Positions 7,138-15,130 of a stretch of 26,678 bases of DNA are shown here, in pieces. The notes under the pieces were generated by a model, which worked only from the letters and a program-made list of their open reading frames with translations, did not search any database and had not been told where the DNA came from. Within the stretch, counting starts at the first letter, position 1, and each line of letters starts with the position of its first letter. A program made the position numbers and the translations under genes. The DNA lies in contig CANGUQ010000003.1 of the NCBI GenBank assembly GCA_947456915.1, forward strand, positions 1-26,678. The letters are read 5' to 3'. The stretch comes from Betaproteobacteria bacterium. Its GTDB lineage: Bacteria > Pseudomonadota > Gammaproteobacteria > Burkholderiales > CAIKXV01.

Positions 7138-7596
7138 CTACTCAAGCGTGTTGACGAACGCGAGCACTTCCTCGACGTGTCCCGGCACCTTCACGCCGCG
7201 CCACTCGCGGGCGATCGTGCCGTCGGCGGCGATGACGAAGGTGCTGCGCTCGATCCCGCGCACCTGTTTGCCATACATGTTCTTCATCCTGATGACATCC
7301 CACGCCTTGCAGGCCGTCTCCTCGGCGTCCGACAGCAGTTCGAACGGCAGGGCCATCTTCTCCTTGAACGAGGCGTGCGACTTCAGGCTGTCGCGGGAGA
7401 TGCCGTAGATCGACGCTCCGGCCTTTCTGAACGCCTTGAAGTGGTCGCGAAAGCCGGCGGCCTCGGCCGTGCAGCCGGGCGTGTTGTCCTTCGGGTAGAA
7501 GTAGACGACGACCGGCGAGCCCCTGGCCTTGCCGAGATCGAAGGTGGTGCCGTCGGTGGAGGGAAGTGCGAGTTCAGGGGCTTTCTTCGCAGGCAT
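7138..7596 (-). CDS. bcp: Thiol peroxidase, Bcp/PrxQ-type peroxiredoxin
   Basis: Reduces hydrogen peroxide and organic peroxides through a peroxidatic cysteine. The thioredoxin-fold signature VVVYFYPKDNTPGCT places the peroxidatic Cys at position 42, with the conserved Thr39 and Pro40. The usual resolving Cys five residues later is Ala47 here (CTAEAAG rather than CTxxxCG), so this member must resolve its sulfenic acid another way, as 1-Cys Bcp proteins do. ERSTFVIAADGTI and the final strands fit the family. Length 152 aa is typical. It starts 14 nt after arnD and is probably the last gene of the arn transcription unit, although peroxide defence has no known link to L-Ara4N synthesis. Confidence 0.93.
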   Translation of the reverse strand: MPAKKAPELALPSTDGTTFDLGKARGSPVVVYFYPKDNTPGCTAEAAGFRDHFKAFRKAGASIYGISRDSLKSHASFKEKMALPFELLSDAEETACKAWDVIRMKNMYGKQVRGIERSTFVIAADGTIAREWRGVKVPGHVEEVLAFVNTLE

Positions 7597-7610
7597 GTCG
7601 GTCTCTGCAG

Positions 7611-8639
7611 TCAGCTGTGGGAAGGGTCGGAAACGGGCGCGGCAGGCGCCGCAGCAGTATCCGGGCGGATGTGCTGGCTGATCACCGCACGATCGCGTGT
7701 CCAGCGATACTCGGGCGGCGGTGCCGCAGGCGACAGGAACGCCGGGCCCTGCAGCGCGAGTTCTCCGCTGCGGCCGGGGACCTCGCCGAACACCAGTTCG
7801 TGGTGCGGCAGCCGCTCGAGCTCCAGTCCGTCGCAGTAGTCGCGGATCGACAGCAGTTCGTAGCCCTGGGCCCGCCAGCCGGCGATCAGGCGCTGAAAGG
7901 CGGGCAGCAGCTTCTGCCCCTCGAGTTCGGCGTGCAGCGTGTAGACGTGCCCGCTGGCAGGTGGCGGTACCGCAGTCAGCGCGAGCAGCCGGTCGGCGAC
8001 GTTGTCGGCGGTGATTCCGTCCCAGCCGATCAGCTCGTCGAGCGTGGGCAGCGTGGTCGGGATCTGCGGGCAGGCGATCAGCTCGCCGTTGTACACCGGC
8101 AGGAACGGGTGGGTGCCGCGGGTGTCCGAGCTGTAGCCGAAGTCGAGCCGCTGCGTGCTGCGCAGCGCGTGCACGTTCATCTGCCAGCCTGCAGCCCCGT
8201 GAGCCCTTGCGCGTACGCCGAACACCTCGTCGAAGCGGTCGCAGGCGCGCTGCATCTCGCTGCGCGTCCACGCCTCGTCGGCGCGGGCGACGCCGTCCTG
8301 CCAGCGCACGTGGTCCCAGGTGTGGATGCCGCACTCGAAGCCCGCGTCGCGCACCGCCTGCATCTGAGGCGCGCAGTGCCGGCCGATGTCGGGGCCGGGC
8401 AGCAGCGTGCCGTGGAGCAGCGTGCGCAGCCCGTAGTGCTCGAGCACCGAGGTACGCGACACCTTGCGCATGAAGCCGCGGCGGAACACCCGGCGGATCG
8501 CGCGGCCGGTGTGGTCGGGGCCGAGGCTGAACAGGAAGGTGGCGCCGGCGTTCTCGCGCCGCAGGAGCTCGACCAGCCGCGGCACGCCCTCGCGGGTGCC
8601 ACGCCAGGTGTCGACGTCGACCTTCAGCGCGAGCTTCAT
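7611..8639 (-). CDS. arnD: 4-deoxy-4-formamido-L-arabinose-phosphoundecaprenol deformylase ArnD
   Basis: A polysaccharide-deacetylase (NodB-like) enzyme that removes the formyl group from undecaprenyl-phosphate-L-Ara4FN on the cytoplasmic face, making the step irreversible. The N-terminus LALKVDVDTWRGTREGVPRL aligns with E. coli ArnD, including the catalytic Asp in VDVDT. The metal-binding region is GIHTWDHVRWQ, with later conserved AAGWQMN, YSSDTRG, CPQIPTTLPTLDELIG and YTLHAELEG. It is 342 aa compared with about 296 in E. coli, the excess being a C-terminal extension ending in Ala/Pro-rich sequence. It starts 34 nt after the arnA decarboxylase gene in the same operon. Confidence 0.93.
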   Translation of the reverse strand: MKLALKVDVDTWRGTREGVPRLVELLRRENAGATFLFSLGPDHTGRAIRRVFRRGFMRKVSRTSVLEHYGLRTLLHGTLLPGPDIGRHCAPQMQAVRDAGFECGIHTWDHVRWQDGVARADEAWTRSEMQRACDRFDEVFGVRARAHGAAGWQMNVHALRSTQRLDFGYSSDTRGTHPFLPVYNGELIACPQIPTTLPTLDELIGWDGITADNVADRLLALTAVPPPASGHVYTLHAELEGQKLLPAFQRLIAGWRAQGYELLSIRDYCDGLELERLPHHELVFGEVPGRSGELALQGPAFLSPAAPPPEYRWTRDRAVISQHIRPDTAAAPAAPVSDPSHS

Positions 8640-8673
8640 CGACGGTGCCCGGGTCGCGCCGTACGCGGCGCGC

Positions 8674-9729
8674 TCAATCCATCAGGCGACGCGCTTCGGC
8701 GACATCCGACCGGTACGCGTCGAAGATGTGGGCGAGCGCCTGCGCCATCGTGACTTCCGGCGTCCAGTCGAGCTCGCTGCGGGTGTTTTCGATGAACGGC
8801 ACGCGCGTCTGCACGTCCTGGTAGCCGGAGCCGTAGTAGGCGGCAGCGGTGGTGTCGATCAGCTGCACCTTCCTGGCGGTCTCGGCGTACTCCGGATACT
8901 TCATCGCGAGGTCGAGCATCATCTGCGCCAGTTCGCGCACCGAGAAGTCGTTGGCCGGATTGCCGACGTTGTAGATCTTGCCGCTGGCGATGCCGTCCCT
9001 GTTCTCGATCATCTTCATCAGCGCGGCGATACCGTCGTCGATGTAGGTGAAGGCGCGCCGCTGGCTGCCGCCGTCGACCAGCTTGATCGGCTCGCCGCGG
9101 ACGATGTGCCCGAAGAACTGGGTGATCACGCGCGAGCTTCCTTCCTTCGGCGTGTGAATGCTGTCCAGACCCGCGCCGATCCAGTTGAACGGCCGGAACA
9201 GCGTGAAGTCCAGGCGCTCGGCGCCACGCTCCGGCATGCCGTAGGCCCAGATCACGCGGTCCATCAGCTGCTTGCTGCACGAGTAGATCCAGCGCTGCTT
9301 CTCGATCGGACCGAGCACCAGATCCGAGGTCGAGGGATTGAACTGCGGGTCCCGGCACATGCCGTAGACCTCGGAAGTCGAGGGAAACAGGATGCGCTTG
9401 TGGTGCTTGACGCACTGGCGGACGATGGGCAGGTTCGCCTCGAAGTCCAGCTCGAACACCCGCAGCGGCTCCTTCACGTAGGTGGCCGGGGTGGCGATCG
9501 CCACCAGCGGCAGCACGGTGTCGCACTTGCTGATGTGGTACTCGATCCACTCCTTGTTGATCGTGATGTCGCCTTCGAAGAAGTGAAAGCGCGGGTGGCC
9601 GATCATGTCGGCGACGCGCTCGCTCTGCATGTCCATGCCGAACACGTGCCAGTCGGTGTCGGCGAGGATGCGCTTGGAGAGGTGATGGCCGATGAAGCCG
9701 TTGACACCGAGGATCAGGATCTTCTTCAT
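8674..9729 (-). CDS. arnA: UDP-glucuronate decarboxylase, stand-alone homologue of the ArnA C-terminal domain
   Basis: An extended short-chain dehydrogenase that oxidises and decarboxylates UDP-glucuronic acid to UDP-4-keto-pentose with NAD+. In E. coli this is the C-terminal half of bifunctional ArnA. Visible are the Rossmann motif GVNGFIG (8-14), PSTSEVYG (116-123), the catalytic YxxxK at Tyr149-Lys153 (YSCSK), FRPFNWIGAGLDSI and RRAFTYIDDGI. These specific strings match ArnA rather than generic epimerases. Length 351 aa covers the whole domain. ATG 9729 is fixed by a 4-nt ATGA overlap with the formyltransferase gene upstream. A frame extending past 9729 only reads back into that gene. Confidence 0.93.
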   Translation of the reverse strand: MKKILILGVNGFIGHHLSKRILADTDWHVFGMDMQSERVADMIGHPRFHFFEGDITINKEWIEYHISKCDTVLPLVAIATPATYVKEPLRVFELDFEANLPIVRQCVKHHKRILFPSTSEVYGMCRDPQFNPSTSDLVLGPIEKQRWIYSCSKQLMDRVIWAYGMPERGAERLDFTLFRPFNWIGAGLDSIHTPKEGSSRVITQFFGHIVRGEPIKLVDGGSQRRAFTYIDDGIAALMKMIENRDGIASGKIYNVGNPANDFSVRELAQMMLDLAMKYPEYAETARKVQLIDTTAAAYYGSGYQDVQTRVPFIENTRSELDWTPEVTMAQALAHIFDAYRSDVAEARRLMD

Positions 9730-10691
9730 AGTGCGATGCCGCCTTCGCGCGCCAGCCACTCGCGCAACGGCCCCCCGTGGTTGATGTTGCCGTTGTCCGG
9801 ATAGTGCTCAGTGATGCCGTCGACCTCGACCGCCAGCAGGTCGAGCAGCCCGCCGTCAGCGCAGCACACCTGCGGGCGGTCGCCGCAGAGATACAGCCGA
9901 CGCTGCGGCACGGACGGGTCGCGCCCGGCGAGGCGGGTTCGCAGCACGCGCACCGGCCGTCCGGCGATCTCGGTGAATGCGCCCGGATACGGCGGCGCGA
10001 CGGCGCGCACGAGGTCGTGGATCGCCCGCGCGTCCTGCGACCAGTCGATCCGCCCGTCGGCCGGTCTGCGGCCGTCGAAGTAGCTGCCGGCAGCGAGGTC
10101 CAGCACATGCCGTGGCGCGGTGCCGGCCACGAGCGCCGGCAGGCTTCGCGCGAGCACGAGTTCTGCAGCGACGCTCACCTTGCGGAAGACGTCGCCGGCG
10201 GTGTCGTCGGGCAGGATCGGTACGGCCATCTGGTCGACCAGATCACCGGCGTCGGGTTTGTCGACCATGTAGTGCAGGCTGGCTCCGGTCTCGCGCTCGC
10301 CGCGAAGCACTGCCCAGTTCACAGGCACACGGCCCCGGTAGCGCGGCAGCAGGGAGCCGTGCATGTTCAGCGCCCCGCGCCGGGCAGCGCCGAGCACTGC
10401 AGCGGGCAGCATGGAGCGATAATAGAAGGAGAATACGAAGTCCGGCGCGAGTTCTCGCACCCGCTCGATCAGGCGCGCGTCGACGCCCGCCGGCGCGATC
10501 ACCGGCAACCGCTGCTCGCGCGCCAGGCGCTGTACCGATCCGAACCAGATCAGTTCGCCCGGCGCATCGTCGTGGGTGACCACCAGCCGTACGTCGATAC
10601 CGTGCGCGAGCAGCACCGACAGGCAGCGCACGCCCACGTCGTGGTACGCGAACACGACGGCCGTCGCCGCTGCAGCCTTGCCGGGGCTCAT
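9726..10691 (-). CDS. arnA: UDP-L-Ara4N formyltransferase, stand-alone homologue of the ArnA N-terminal domain
   Basis: Transfers a formyl group from 10-formyl-tetrahydrofolate to UDP-L-Ara4N, giving the substrate of ArnC. In E. coli it is the N-terminal half of ArnA. Catalytic residues are present as Asn109 and His111 in NMHGSLLPRYRG and Asp147 in VDKPDAGDLVDQ, offset by a constant 7 from E. coli N102/H104/D140. The N-terminal VVFAYHDVGVRCL is typical. The C-terminal Fmt-like domain follows and the gene ends NHGGPLREWLAREGGIAL. Length 321 aa matches the E. coli domain (about 304). Starts in a 4-nt ATGA overlap with arnC and ends in a 4-nt overlap with the decarboxylase gene, so stoichiometric expression is likely. 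Confidence 0.93.
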   Translation of the reverse strand: MSPGKAAAATAVVFAYHDVGVRCLSVLLAHGIDVRLVVTHDDAPGELIWFGSVQRLAREQRLPVIAPAGVDARLIERVRELAPDFVFSFYYRSMLPAAVLGAARRGALNMHGSLLPRYRGRVPVNWAVLRGERETGASLHYMVDKPDAGDLVDQMAVPILPDDTAGDVFRKVSVAAELVLARSLPALVAGTAPRHVLDLAAGSYFDGRRPADGRIDWSQDARAIHDLVRAVAPPYPGAFTEIAGRPVRVLRTRLAGRDPSVPQRRLYLCGDRPQVCCADGGLLDLLAVEVDGITEHYPDNGNINHGGPLREWLAREGGIAL

Positions 10692-11785
10692 CGGTGCGTC
10701 TGCGCATCGCCGGGCGGCGCGGCCCCGGTGGCGACCGCCGTGCGGATGTCTGCCGAGGCGGAAAGCCGCGGGTCGCCACTGGCGGGCGCAGCAGGCCGCA
10801 CCGGCTCCGCGATGAGCACCGCCTGCACCAGGAAGCGCGGTCTGGCGCGCACCTGCTGGTAGATCCGTCCGATGTATTCGCCGAGCATGCCGACGCCGAA
10901 GACCAGGACGCCGATCAGGAAGAAGGCGATCGCGAACAGCGTGAACACCCCCTCGGCCTCCGAGCCGAGGAGCACCCGGCGCACGAGCAGCACCGTCACC
11001 AGCGCCGCAGACAGCGCCGACAGCAGCACGCCGATCAGCGAGAACACGCGCAACGGCGCGATCGAGAATCCCGTCATCAGGTCGAAGTTGAGACGGATCA
11101 GATCGAACAGCGAATACTTCGACTCGCCGACGGCCCGTTCCTCGTGGGCGACCTCGATCTCCACCGGATTGCGCGCATAGAGGTAGGCGAGCGCGGGGAT
11201 GAAGGTGTTGAGCTCGCGCGACTCATTGAGCGCATCGATGATCGGTCGCCCGTAGGCACGCAGCATGCAACCCTGATCGGTCATGCGGATCCTGGTGGTG
11301 CGCTCGCGCAGCCTGTTCATTGCGCGCGAGGCCACCCGGCGGAACAGCGTGTCCTGTCTCTGGCGGCGAATGGTGCCCACGTAGTCATGACCGGCATCCA
11401 TCGCAGCCACCAGCTTGCCGATCTCCTCGGGCGGATTCTGCAGGTCGGCGTCGAGCGTGAGCACCTTGGTGCCACGGGTCTGCTCGAAACCGGCGAAGAT
11501 CGCCATGTGCTGGCCGAAGTTGCCGTTGAGCACCACCACACGGGTGACGTCGGGCCGCCGCTGGAACTGCTCGCGCAGCAGCACTACCGAACGGTCGCGG
11601 CTGCCATCGTCGACGAACACGATCTCGTAGCTCCGCCCGAGCGCGTCGAGCGCCGGGTACAGGCGAGCGAACAGCGCAGCGAGCCCCGGCTCCTCGTTGT
11701 AGACGGGGATGACCACCGACACCTCGGGTGTGCCGGGGGGCGCCGCGGCGTCCGCCGTCAGGGCAGCGATACTCGCGCCGCTCAC
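10688..11785 (-). CDS. arnC: Undecaprenyl-phosphate 4-deoxy-4-formamido-L-arabinose transferase ArnC
   Basis: A GT2-family membrane glycosyltransferase that moves L-Ara4FN from UDP to undecaprenyl phosphate on the inner face of the cytoplasmic membrane. The GT-A domain shows VSVVIPVYNEEPGL, VFVDDGSRDRS, LNGNFGQHMAIFAGF and the DxD-containing TLDADLQNPPEEIGKL, then TDQGCMLRAYGR and GESKYSLFDLI. Two hydrophobic helices follow (about 240-265 and 280-305), ending GMLGEYIGRIYQQVRARPRF. The match to E. coli ArnC is close over 320 residues; the extra 40 are an Ala/Pro-rich tail. The GTG at 11785 is chosen because it forms a 4-nt GTGA overlap with the arnB stop, like other junctions in this operon; the frame open beyond it is a shadow of arnB. 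Confidence 0.94.
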   Translation of the reverse strand: MSGASIAALTADAAAPPGTPEVSVVIPVYNEEPGLAALFARLYPALDALGRSYEIVFVDDGSRDRSVVLLREQFQRRPDVTRVVVLNGNFGQHMAIFAGFEQTRGTKVLTLDADLQNPPEEIGKLVAAMDAGHDYVGTIRRQRQDTLFRRVASRAMNRLRERTTRIRMTDQGCMLRAYGRPIIDALNESRELNTFIPALAYLYARNPVEIEVAHEERAVGESKYSLFDLIRLNFDLMTGFSIAPLRVFSLIGVLLSALSAALVTVLLVRRVLLGSEAEGVFTLFAIAFFLIGVLVFGVGMLGEYIGRIYQQVRARPRFLVQAVLIAEPVRPAAPASGDPRLSASADIRTAVATGAAPPGDAQTHR

Positions 11786-12921
11786 CTCGCGCCACCTTCC
11801 GCCAGCGCGTTGCGGGTGACTTCGGCCACCGCGTCGCACACCCGCACCACGTCGTCCTCGGTCATGCGCGGGAACAGCGGCAGCGTCACGATCGCGTCGC
11901 CTACACGCTCGGCGTGCGGGAAATCCCCGCTGTTCCAGCCCAGCTGGCGGAACAGCGTGAAGCGATGCAGGGCAGGATAGTGCACGCCGATGCCGATGCG
12001 TCGCTTCGACATCGCCTCGATGAACGCGGAGCGTCCACCCGCCATGCGCTGAACGGGGAGCACCAGCTGGAACATGTGCCAGTTGGACTGCTCGAAGTCC
12101 TCGACCGGAAGTTCCAGCCCGAGCGAGCGGTCGAGCCCCGCGAAATAGCGCCGTGCGAGATCTCGCCTGCGGGCGTTGAACGTGTCGAGCCGCGCCAGCT
12201 GGCCGAGCCCGATGCGCGCAGCGACATCGGTGAGATTGGACTTGCCGCCCGGGAGGTCGACGTCCATCGTGCCGTCGGGAAAGCGCTGCACACCCTGCAG
12301 CCGCCATCGCTCGCAGCGGGCGAGATCGGCACCCGCGGGCAGCACCAGCGCCCCCCCCTCGGTCGAGGTCATGTTCTTGTTCGCGTGAAACGACAGCGCC
12401 ACGTAGTCGCCGAAGCTGCCGATGCGCCGCCCCCGCCAGGTCGCGCCCATCGCCTGGGCGGCGTCCTCGAGAACGCGCAGACCGTGGCGCTGCGCGATCG
12501 CATGCAGGCGATCGCGATCCACCGGCAGCCCGGCGAGATCGACCGGCAGCAACGCGCGCGTGCGCTCGGTGATCGCCGCTTCGACACGATCGAGGTCGAT
12601 GTTGCGGGTGACGGGGTCGATGTCGACGAACACCGGTCGCGCGCCTACCTGCAGGATGACGTTGGCGGTGGCGACCCACGTCAGCGGCGTGGTGATCACC
12701 TCGTCGCCTTCGCCGATTCCGGCCATGCGCAGGCCGACTTCCAGCGCGGCTGTACCCGAGCTGAACACGCGCACGTCGCGTCCGCCCAGATATTCGCCGA
12801 GGGCCGCCTCGAACGCCTTGACCTGCGGGCCGCTGGTGATCCAGCCCGAGCGCAGGACCTCCACCACGCCGGCAATGGTCTCGTCGTCGATGTCGGGGCG
12901 GGTAAAGGGCAGGAAATCCAT
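11782..12921 (-). CDS. arnB: UDP-4-amino-4-deoxy-L-arabinose aminotransferase ArnB
   Basis: A PLP-dependent DegT/DnrJ/EryC1-family aminotransferase that converts UDP-L-Ara4O to UDP-L-Ara4N with glutamate as donor. The N-terminus FLPFTRPDIDDETIAGVVEVLRSGWIT and SSGTAALEVGL are characteristic. The Schiff-base lysine is Lys182 in SFHANKNMTSTEGG, and VLEDAAQAMGA carries the PLP-ring aspartate. Residues NWHMFQLVLP and GVHYPALHRFTLFRQLG complete the family pattern. Length 379 aa equals E. coli ArnB. It follows the flippase-like gene by 62 nt, the largest gap in the upper part of the unit, where a possible internal promoter sits. Confidence 0.95.
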   Translation of the reverse strand: MDFLPFTRPDIDDETIAGVVEVLRSGWITSGPQVKAFEAALGEYLGGRDVRVFSSGTAALEVGLRMAGIGEGDEVITTPLTWVATANVILQVGARPVFVDIDPVTRNIDLDRVEAAITERTRALLPVDLAGLPVDRDRLHAIAQRHGLRVLEDAAQAMGATWRGRRIGSFGDYVALSFHANKNMTSTEGGALVLPAGADLARCERWRLQGVQRFPDGTMDVDLPGGKSNLTDVAARIGLGQLARLDTFNARRRDLARRYFAGLDRSLGLELPVEDFEQSNWHMFQLVLPVQRMAGGRSAFIEAMSKRRIGIGVHYPALHRFTLFRQLGWNSGDFPHAERVGDAIVTLPLFPRMTEDDVVRVCDAVAEVTRNALAEGGAR

Positions 12922-12935
12922 CGCGTTACTGGAAG

Positions 12936-12944
12936 ATGATATCA
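12936..12944 (-). promoter_or_regulatory. Possible extended -10 promoter in front of arnB
   Basis: Read on the minus strand the bases are TGATATCAT: a TGN followed by TATCAT, 5 of 6 to the -10 consensus. A start would fall near 12929, leaving only about 8 nt before ATG 12921, and no Shine-Dalgarno is visible. A convincing -35 is absent (TTGATC lies 14 nt upstream). It is the only non-overlapping junction between mnmH and the arnA genes. Confidence 0.35.
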
Positions 12945-12983
12945 GCGTCGCCGCGGATCAAGCGCAGTGCCCGTGGTGGCCGA

Positions 12984-13355
12984 TCAGCTGCGCGCGACGA
13001 CGAATACGCCGAGCACGATGATGCCGATGCCGACGAGCCGCTGGGCCGTGACAGCCTCGCCGAACAGGTACCACGCCGCCAGCGCGTTGAGCACGTAGCC
13101 GATCGAGAGCATCGGGTAGGCGATGCTGACCTCGGTGCGCGAGAGCGCGAGAATCCAGATCACCACGCTGACGACGTAGCAACCGATGCCGGCGACGATG
13201 AATGGTTGCGTGGCGATCTTCCAGCCCACGGGCAGCAGATTCTCTGCGCTGAACGCGAAGTTCCCCACTGCATTGGTGCCGGCCTTCAGCAGCAGCTGGG
13301 CCACGGCATTGAGCAGCACGCCCGCGAGCACCAGACCGAAGCTCAGGGCAGTCAT
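12984..13355 (-). CDS. SMR/EamA-like membrane protein, ArnE/ArnF-type L-Ara4N-phosphoundecaprenol flippase subunit
   Basis: A 123-aa, almost entirely hydrophobic protein with four predicted transmembrane helices: MTALSFGLVLAGVLLNAVAQ (about 1-20), the segment around FIVAGIGCYVVSVVIWILAL (about 52-72), ISIAYP-type loop residues (SIAYPMLSIGYVLNALAAWY, about 77-96), and LVGIGIIVLGVFVVA at the end. In E. coli ArnE (111 aa) and ArnF (128 aa) together flip undecaprenyl-phosphate-L-Ara4N to the periplasm. Here only one such gene exists in the operon. The sequence could be called either ArnE or ArnF, so I give no symbol. It starts in a 4-nt ATGA overlap with the arnT gene upstream. Confidence 0.82.
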   Translation of the reverse strand: MTALSFGLVLAGVLLNAVAQLLLKAGTNAVGNFAFSAENLLPVGWKIATQPFIVAGIGCYVVSVVIWILALSRTEVSIAYPMLSIGYVLNALAAWYLFGEAVTAQRLVGIGIIVLGVFVVARS

Positions 13356-15130
13356 CGCGGCAGCGCGGGCAGGGGTACGCCGGCCGCCGCGGAGCCGACT
13401 CCATCCGGGGCGGCGGAGTCCGCGGCGGCGCCGGCTGGCAGCGCGGGTGGGGTGCGCACGATGATGCGGCGGGCGTTCTGCGCAAGTACCACCATCGGCA
13501 GGCCGCGCTCGTGCAGGTGCTGCCAGGTGTGCGGTCGCATGATCGCGAAGGCGACGGGGTCGGTGCGCCAGCGGTCCTCGAACTGCGCGAGGGTGGGAAT
13601 CCACTTCTGCGGCTCCTGGGCCAGACCGAATTCCAGCTCGTCGCGGAAGTTCACCATGGTCGTGGGGCGCCGGATATAGAAATTGAGGGTCTGCTCGAGC
13701 ACTTCGACACTGTAGAACGGGACCTCCGGCCGAAGATCCCGTTCGAGCTGCGGCTGGATCGAACGCACGAGATGGTACACGCTGGTCGATGGCGACAGCC
13801 GGTCGTGGCCGGAGATCAGCAGTTGCCAGCAGCCGAGAGCGCCGAAGGAGAGCACCAGAATGGCGGTCGTCGTGTGCGCGCGGGCTGCCGCCCAGAACGC
13901 GGCAACGGCCGCGACGAGCATCACCAGCGCTCCGGCGACCACCCAGCGCGTGAACTCGGCGTACATCACCGCCTCGTCCGCGTCGTCGGCGAAATTGCCG
14001 ATCCACGCGCACAGTACGAGACCGGCGAGCGCGAGCACCCCGATCGGTGCGATCTGCCACGCCAGGCCGCGCGCGGAGCCGCGCGCGAGGACGAGTCCGC
14101 ACAGCAGGGCCAGAGGCGGCCACACCGGCAGCGTGTACGAGGGCAGCTTCGAACTCGACACGCTGAAGAAGAGCACGATGAACACCGACCAGATCGCCAG
14201 CAGTCGTGCCGTCTTGAAGCCGTCACGCCCGCGCTCGATGCGCCAGCTCGCCGCCAGTCCAGCCAGCATCGCGAACACCCACGGCAGGAAGCCAAGCACC
14301 TGGATCTCCAGGAAGAACCACCACGGCTCGACGCGACGATGCACCGGCGTGAGAAAGCGCTCGAAGTGTTCGTGGATGAAGAAGAAGTGGAAGAACTCGG
14401 GGTTGCGCAGCGACACGAGGACGAACCACGGCGCGGCGATCGCCAGGAAGACCAGCAGTCCGGTCGGGATATGCAGGCGCAGCAGCAGCCGCCAGTCGCG
14501 CTCGAGGATCATGTAGAGCACCAGCGCGGCGGCCGGCAGGACGAGTCCGATCAGCCCCTTGGACAGCACCGCCAGCGCGGCACTGGCCCAGGCAGCCAGC
14601 ATCCAGCCTCTGCGGCTCGCCGCCGTCGCGTCCTCGCGCTGGGCGAGCAGCACGCCCACGAGCGTGCCGGTCATGAACAGCGTCAGACCCATGTCCAGAG
14701 TATTCAGATGACCGATGCCGACATACAGCCCGCTGCTGGCCAGCACTGCGGCCGAATACAGGCCTGCCCTCGGCCCGTACAGCCGCCACCCGGCGAAACC
14801 GATCAGCAGCACGCCCAGAAAACCGGTGAGCGCCGGCCACAGCCGCGTGGTCCAGTGGCGCATGCCGAACGTGCGATAGGCCCCAGCCGTCACCCAGTAC
14901 TGAAGCGGTGGCTTGTAGAAGTACTTGATGTCGTTCAGACGCGGCGTCACCCAGTCACCGCTCATCGCCATGTGGCGTGCGAGTTCGGCGTAACGCCCCT
15001 CGTCGGGCCGGATCAGCTTGCGATGCTCGAGATTGGCAAACCACAGCGCGGCGAATGCGGCGACGAGCAGCCACAGCACCCCCTTGCGCAGCGGCGACCG
15101 GCGAGAGGTCTGCCAGTTCATGCCGCTCAT
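13352..15130 (-). CDS. arnT: Lipid A L-Ara4N transferase ArnT family (GT83), copy 1
   Basis: An integral membrane GT-C enzyme that transfers L-Ara4N from undecaprenyl phosphate to lipid A phosphates in the periplasm, giving resistance to polymyxin and cationic peptides. The first periplasmic loop has RPDEGRYAELARHMAMSGDW and then LNDIKYFYKPPLQYW, which fit the catalytic and substrate loop of ArnT. Multiple TM helices follow, with HLNTLDMGLTLFM, an APWF motif before RNPEFFHFFFIHEHFERFL, and SSSKLPSYTLPVWPPLALL, then a soluble periplasmic C-terminal domain. The length of 592 aa is close to ArnT of Cupriavidus. ATG 15130 is set by the 4-nt ATGA overlap with copy 2; the frame continues 9 codons further without a better start. 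Confidence 0.88.
   Translation of the reverse strand: MSGMNWQTSRRSPLRKGVLWLLVAAFAALWFANLEHRKLIRPDEGRYAELARHMAMSGDWVTPRLNDIKYFYKPPLQYWVTAGAYRTFGMRHWTTRLWPALTGFLGVLLIGFAGWRLYGPRAGLYSAAVLASSGLYVGIGHLNTLDMGLTLFMTGTLVGVLLAQREDATAASRRGWMLAAWASAALAVLSKGLIGLVLPAAALVLYMILERDWRLLLRLHIPTGLLVFLAIAAPWFVLVSLRNPEFFHFFFIHEHFERFLTPVHRRVEPWWFFLEIQVLGFLPWVFAMLAGLAASWRIERGRDGFKTARLLAIWSVFIVLFFSVSSSKLPSYTLPVWPPLALLCGLVLARGSARGLAWQIAPIGVLALAGLVLCAWIGNFADDADEAVMYAEFTRWVVAGALVMLVAAVAAFWAAARAHTTTAILVLSFGALGCWQLLISGHDRLSPSTSVYHLVRSIQPQLERDLRPEVPFYSVEVLEQTLNFYIRRPTTMVNFRDELEFGLAQEPQKWIPTLAQFEDRWRTDPVAFAIMRPHTWQHLHERGLPMVVLAQNARRIIVRTPPALPAGAAADSAAPDGVGSAAAGVPLPALPR

Noticed and set aside
10688..12679. 663-aa minus-strand frame joining arnB region to arnC, suggestive of a fusion protein
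   Set aside because: The N-terminal 300 residues are arnB read out of frame. Real arnC starts at GTG 11785, overlapping the arnB stop.
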